Assembly (NCBI GenBank): GCA_022749755.1
Contig: CM040442.1
Span: 18,016,457 to 18,080,456 of the forward strand
DNA length: 64,000 nt
Direction of reading: 5' to 3'
Source: Azadirachta indica
Taxonomy: Eukaryota > Streptophyta > Magnoliopsida > Sapindales > Meliaceae
The position numbers were made by a program, and so were the translations under genes. The notes beneath the pieces are model-generated. The model had not been told where the DNA came from. It saw only the letters and a program-made list of their open reading frames with translations, and made no database searches. The number at the start of each line of letters is the position of its first letter. Positions within the stretch are counted from its first letter, which is position 1. Positions 59,147 to 64,000 of the stretch are shown here, piece after piece.

Positions 59147-62100
59147 TCAATCGAAGGTAATTCCGCTAAACAGTTCACAGGCCATCGTGTTGTCTTCCTC
59201 ACCATCAATACCATCATGATGAATGCCTTTAAGTGGACTATGGCATACAATTATCCATCTACTATCAAGTTGGTCTTTTACATAAAACACTTGCTTTGCT
59301 TGCAAGGCTAGTATAAAGGGTTTTGATCTATGGCCTATTCGATTGAGATCCACTAAAGTAAAGCCAAGCTTGTCCATTTTGACACCATTTCTACTATCAA
59401 CCATTCACACTTGAATACAGGAATTGTAAACTTATGATAGTCAAGTTCTTATATTTCAGTTATTACTCCATAGGATGCCACATCTCCTACTATTGGGTGC
59501 CTATCCTTTGTGATCGCAATTTGCATCGTTGTGACAACTACATAAAGCCCACTTTTCTATGTTACCCATTTGTCATCCCAATCTCGTGTTTTAAATTGAA
59601 ATCCATTAATTGCATAACCCGGATATGCAAGAACATACGAACGCGGCCCCCGTGATAACCATATCAAGGTATCAGCTACCTTTTCATCATTGTCCCAAGT
59701 CGTAGATACCTAAGATCAAATGTTAACATGTCAACTTATCCATCCTAAAAAATTAAAAAATGGATATTAAATAATGAAATAATGGAGAACTTGCTCTGTT
59801 AGCTAATCCATATAGTCACGATTATGTTCATCTTGCAATCACTTATCATTTTTAGCGTGTCATAGGTGTTGCTTATTTAAATATTCCATGTGCACACTAA
59901 CACATTGACATAAACGAAAAAATGAGTTTTTGTATATATAGTTTATGCACAAGAGTATGTAGAATAGATGGAATGAGATCTCACTTACTTGATGTATGGT
60001 TGCAATTGTTCAGTGTTTTCTAGAACATACAAATGGGCCAACTGCAAATCTTTTACATCAATGACTTGTACAAGTCCACTGGATATATGTCTCTTAATTG
60101 ACATTTTAGCTTTATGTGTAGAGGAATGGCCAATAGAATGGAAGTTGGTCAAGTATTCAGCACAAAATTCTATAACCTCTTTAGAAATGTAACATTCAAC
60201 CATACATTCCTCGAGTCAATTCCAGTTACACACATGACCTTTAAGTACTTTTATAAATCTCTTAAATGGATACATCCACCTAAGATGCATGGGATCACAT
60301 AACCTTACCTCATGTACAAGGTGGACTGTTAAATGGACCATGATATCAAAGAAAGATGGTAAGAATATCTTAAAGAAAAGACAATGTTTCAGGAATATCA
60401 TGTTCCATTTCATCCAATTTCATTAGATCAATAACTGTGCAACATAAAGCATTGAAGAAGAAATATAAATGGGTAATGGCATATCTAACATGTTTAGGCA
60501 AAATGGACTGTATTGCTAGTGGTAATAATTGTTGCATTAAAATATGACAATCATAGGACTTTAGACCCAGAAGCTTTAACTTGGTGATGGACACAAGGTT
60601 CCTAAAAGCTGAATAATAACCATTAAAAGCCTTAATATCTATTAGAGTTTGGCAAAACTCCTTTTCTTGTTTACTTAATGAATAACATGCTGGAGCAAAA
60701 ATGTACATTTTCTATCCTTGGCATCATGTGCCAACTTAGTCCTCATGCCTATATCCACAAGATCAAGTCTTGAATTTATCTCGTCTTTAGTCTTGCTCGA
60801 AATGTTAAGTAATGTACCGTATATGTTCTCACATACATTTTTCTCTATGTGCATAATATCAAGTTGATGTCGCATATAAAGATGCTTATAATATTCTAAG
60901 TCCAAAAACGTCGACTTCTTCTTCCACAATTAACAAGTATCATCATTATGCCTTTTCCCTTTTTTCTATTTCACTTTACCCTATTTAGTACAAATCCCAT
61001 CAACCCTTTATAATACTTCTTCCCCATTTAATGGTGGAATAAAAGATCTAAACTCTTGTTTGCCATTGAAAACCTTCTTTTGTTTTCTAAATGGATGATC
61101 AGATGGAAGAAAGTGCCGATGTTGGTATAGGCACCTTTTTTACTATGTTTAAGCCGGACAGAATAAGTGTCTTCCCCACAATACAAACAAGCACAATACC
61201 CTTTAATAGTGCATCTTGACAAATTACCATATGCGAGAAAGTTGTTTATGGTCCATATAAGCATAGCCTACAAGTTGAAGAACTTCTTTTTGTGGGCATT
61301 GTATGCCTCCACACCAACATCTTATAATATTTTCAAGTTATCAATTAAAAGTGCCAAGTACACATCAATTTCATTCTCAGGCTGTCATGGACCAAAAGTC
61401 AACAAAGACAACATCTGAATTTCCTCTTTGTCCACAACCATGGTAGGAAATTGTATACTATTAGTATAACTGGCTAGCAATTGTATGTAATACTAAGGGA
61501 ACTGTGTGGTTGATTCCATCACTAGCTAAGGCACGCCGAAGGTTCCTAGGATCACACCTAAAAGTTGGCCATTTTCCATCAATTAAGTTCCATAAAAGTG
61601 AATTAGTAAGATGTCAAAGCTTCCCATCTTGGACTCTATCATCTGCATGCCAAGTTAAGTCCTTCACTATTGTTGGAGATTGAAACATTCACCTAAACCT
61701 AGGGATTGAAAGGAAATACCACAACACCTTTGCAGGAAACTTTTTTCTAACATTATCCTCAAAACCCCTTTGTGTTTTCCACCTCGATGTACTACATGTA
61801 GGGCACTTAGAGAGGAATTCATACTATTTTTGGTATAGGATGCAATCATTTGGATAAGCACAAATTTTCTCATAATTTAGGCCTAAGGATGATAAAGATT
61901 TCTTTGCTTCATGCACGGATGTAGGTAATTCATTATCACTAGGTAAAATTTTTTATAAAAGTACCAACAATTCTCCAAAATTAGTATCAGACCACCTATA
62001 CTTCCCATAGAATTTGCATCCTCAAGTAGTTTCTTAAATCCCATAGAATTTGCATCATAATGCTTATAAGCATCATGGATCATTTCTACAATATCACCAA

Positions 62101-62429
62101 AATCATTACTTGTAGACTTGGTATCAAAGTGGTCTTCGATCAGCCTAAATGTTTGTTGAAGGTGTTTCCTCACCATGCCAATACCATGTGTTATAGGTAA
62201 CATCAAAACCATTCACGAAAAGATGATGTTTTATCTCAATAGGTGCTAGAAGTGTTAGGTTCTGACATGTTGAACAAGGACATTTAAGAAGGGTAGGATT
62301 TTCGGAGTGTTTAACTGGAAATTCTACAAATTTGGTGACACCATCATTATGTTTAAGAGAAGTACCATCGCATGACATCCATGACTTGTTCATATTTATT
62401 TTTTTACTACCTGGTACCCATGCCAACAT
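59147..62429 (-). pseudogene. CACTA TNP2-type transposase
   Basis: On the minus strand the order is as follows. A transposase-associated domain (62429-62145) has MNKSWM, CPCSTCQN, EIKHHLFVNGF and WYWHGE. A linker (62212-61883) has IVEMIHDAYKHY. The TNP2 domain (about 61870-60680) has YGNLSRCTIKGYCACLYCGE, RLKHSKKGAYTN, and HQLDIMHIEKNVCENIYGTL. DUF4218 (about 60708-59985) has GLKSYDCHILMQQLLPLAIQ, PSFFDIMVHLTVHLVHEVRL and GHVCNWN. DUF4216 (59404-59147) has LVDLNRIGH and QVFYVKDQLDSRWIIVCHSP. Several frame shifts and stops occur, for example between 62212 and 62145 and near 61870, so it is probably inactive. Confidence 0.85.
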
Positions 62430-62430
62430 A

Positions 62431-64000
62431 TTTAAAACTTTTAGTACTAAATATTTGAAAGTTTACAAACTAAAGATTTAGGACACAATGACAGCAAATC
62501 GTTAATCGTCCAATTAGTGAAATTTAAAAGAATAAGTATTAAACTTTACTCATAAAAAAGGACAAGCGTAAACATATATTGCAGCACAAATTATTTTAAC
62601 ATTGAACTAGACAAATCTTAATCCCACAGTAGTTAAATGATAATAATGCAAACAAATTAACATCCAAGTTCATTCTGGAATAGCATGATCAGAACACACA
62701 AAATAGCTTAGCATCCAAGCTGACCAAGCACATCAAGTTTAAAAATTACTACTACAAAGTATAAGATTTATTAAGCGTTTGAACTATAGCTAGCTTCACT
62801 TTCTCTTGTAATTGTGACTTTCCTAGTACTTGTTTAATTGGCTAACTAAGAATTAATTTTGATTTAGCCTTTCTGGGAAGACAACAAATGCTTTTTAATC
62901 TAGGGATACTGCATGCTTATTTTTACATGCATCACTATTGGCTAATTTCTTTGTAAACCCATTTTCATTGACATAAGATTCAATTAATTTTCTTAATGTT
63001 TGATTGCCAGCATTAGCACCTAAGAGAAAGAAATTGTCTTTTATATATTATATTCAATATAGTGATCGGTTCAATTACTCAACCATCCAAATGCATTATT
63101 CATTTAGGTACCTAACCTAACATGCATGAAAAAAGGCATTATTTCCATGACATCTAACTACAACAAATTCATATGGGTTCTAACTTCTAGTCATCACCAT
63201 TAAAGTAGGTTTAAAAAACAATGTAGAGATTGAAAATGTTGTTGCCAAGACTATATAGAAAATTAACCATAAGTTTTCTATTCCGCAATTACAAACTTCT
63301 TCCCTTCCCCTGTTCTATTCACGAGTACTTCTCAATGTTGTTAAATAATATTAACTATAGTTAATTAACCAAAATCCATGTCCTCTAACACTAATCAGTT
63401 GACTAACAGGACTTGCTAACTTATTCACATTCATCTATATTCGAGGGTAACTCAATATAACTTTGGTCGTCAAAGCAATTTCACGAACATAATATAAGCA
63501 ACTAAGAATGGAACAGAACATAAAGAAGCATGAGATGTATTTCACTAAGAATCACAAAGCAAAAAGAAATTTACAAAATCAATTTGTACTAGACCATCAC
63601 AAATTTCATCATGCAACCCTAGAATGAAACATTTATCTAAGATATAGTGAATAGAAGCAAAATGAATCAAAGCAAAACCACCAGATGAGGTAACAATTCG
63701 CAAATTCAGGTAATTGCTTGGTTCTTTGGACGAGAGATGTAGTTCACAGTAGTGATAGATGGTCACTATAGTTCAAACCAGAAAGAGGCACGAATACGAA
63801 GGCAACCAGGGTTCATACATGCACAAAATAGGGAGAGTGGAGCTTTGGAAAAATGGGGGCAAAAATTGGTAAGTGTGAAATCATATTAGTTTCCCTTTTG
63901 TTTTCACCTAAACAATGTTGTACGAAGGCTCTTGCACAACGTCGTTTTCTTTATTTATTTATTTTTTTTGTTAACCGACACGATGTCATTTCAAAGAACG
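62431..64000. other. Right-hand flank, AT-rich, no gene seen
   Basis: This may be the 5' region of the CACTA element or its flank. Short motifs AACGTCGTTTTC (63949) and ACACGATGTCATTTC (63978) near the edge could be subterminal repeats. The frame at 63545-63766 on the minus strand matches no family I recognise. Confidence 0.35.

Larger units (their letters stand above)
54519..62430 (-). mobile_element. CACTA (En/Spm) DNA transposon, decayed, right end not located
   Basis: The left terminus reads CATTACAAGGAAAAAG, one base away from the common CACTACAAG-type terminal repeat. It is followed by 400 bp rich in subterminal motifs of the TCTTGACA and TGTGTCATCTTGA kind. On the minus strand two gene relics follow each other: TNP2-type transposase (62429-59147) and a TNP1/ULP1-type gene (57870-55170). 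Domain order is that of complete plant CACTA elements. The terminal repeat on the right was not found with confidence; it is either degraded (a weak candidate CTCTTGTAATTG lies near 62808) or beyond the window. Confidence 0.8.

Noticed and set aside
63545..63766. 73-aa minus-strand frame near the right edge
   Set aside because: No family recognised; likely chance in transposon flank, though part of a CACTA leader cannot be excluded.

Overview
The window is nuclear DNA of a core eudicot plant. It is AT-rich, its genes carry many GT-AG introns, and it holds plant-specific families (RTFL/DVL peptide, WRC-JmjC demethylase, nuclear-encoded plastid NDH subunit) among plant transposons. I cannot name the species from sequence alone.

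Five protein genes can be rebuilt. From left to right they are: an intronless RTFL/DVL small peptide gene (6963-7154, +); a 13-exon KDM3/JMJ25-type histone demethylase with an N-terminal WRC motif (12720-18888, +, 907 aa); a 12-exon MAU2/SCC4 cohesin-loader subunit (22595-32489, +, 722 aa); a 4-exon ndhN, a subunit of the chloroplast NDH complex (33055-33968, -, 218 aa); and an 18-exon mitochondrial ABC half-transporter of the ATM3/ABCB25 type (36199-51798, +, 722 aa). Exon joins were placed by hand. In every gene the exon phases close into one open frame that matches the family along its length.

Mobile elements fill most of the rest. Positions 1-1444 are the 5' end of a Ty3/gypsy element (gag relic, primer-binding site, LTR) on the minus strand. 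Positions 7.9-10.7 kb hold a cluster of short hairpin MITEs and a separate MITE whose insertion can be read against an unfilled copy beside it. Positions 20.7-22.4 kb are a PIF/Harbinger relic. MAU2 intron 6 (5.15 kb) contains a 3.2 kb inverted repeat made of LTR-chromodomain-LTR units. ABCB25 introns carry a minus-strand LINE remnant and a nuclear copy of plastid rps16 exon 2. From 54.5 kb to at least 62.4 kb lies a decayed CACTA (En/Spm) transposon on the minus strand, with TNP2, DUF4218, DUF4216, Transposase_24 and ULP1-protease regions.

The genes do not form one pathway. ndhN and ABCB25 lie head to head, and their Arabidopsis counterparts are also neighbours (At5g58260 and At5g58270), so this pair looks like conserved microsynteny. 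MAU2 and ndhN converge tail to tail, with 565 bp between their stop codons. I found no convincing new multi-gene system. The most unusual objects are the intronic LTR palindrome, an in-frame triplication in the Harbinger nuclease relic, the rps16 insert, and two GC-AG introns in the demethylase gene.
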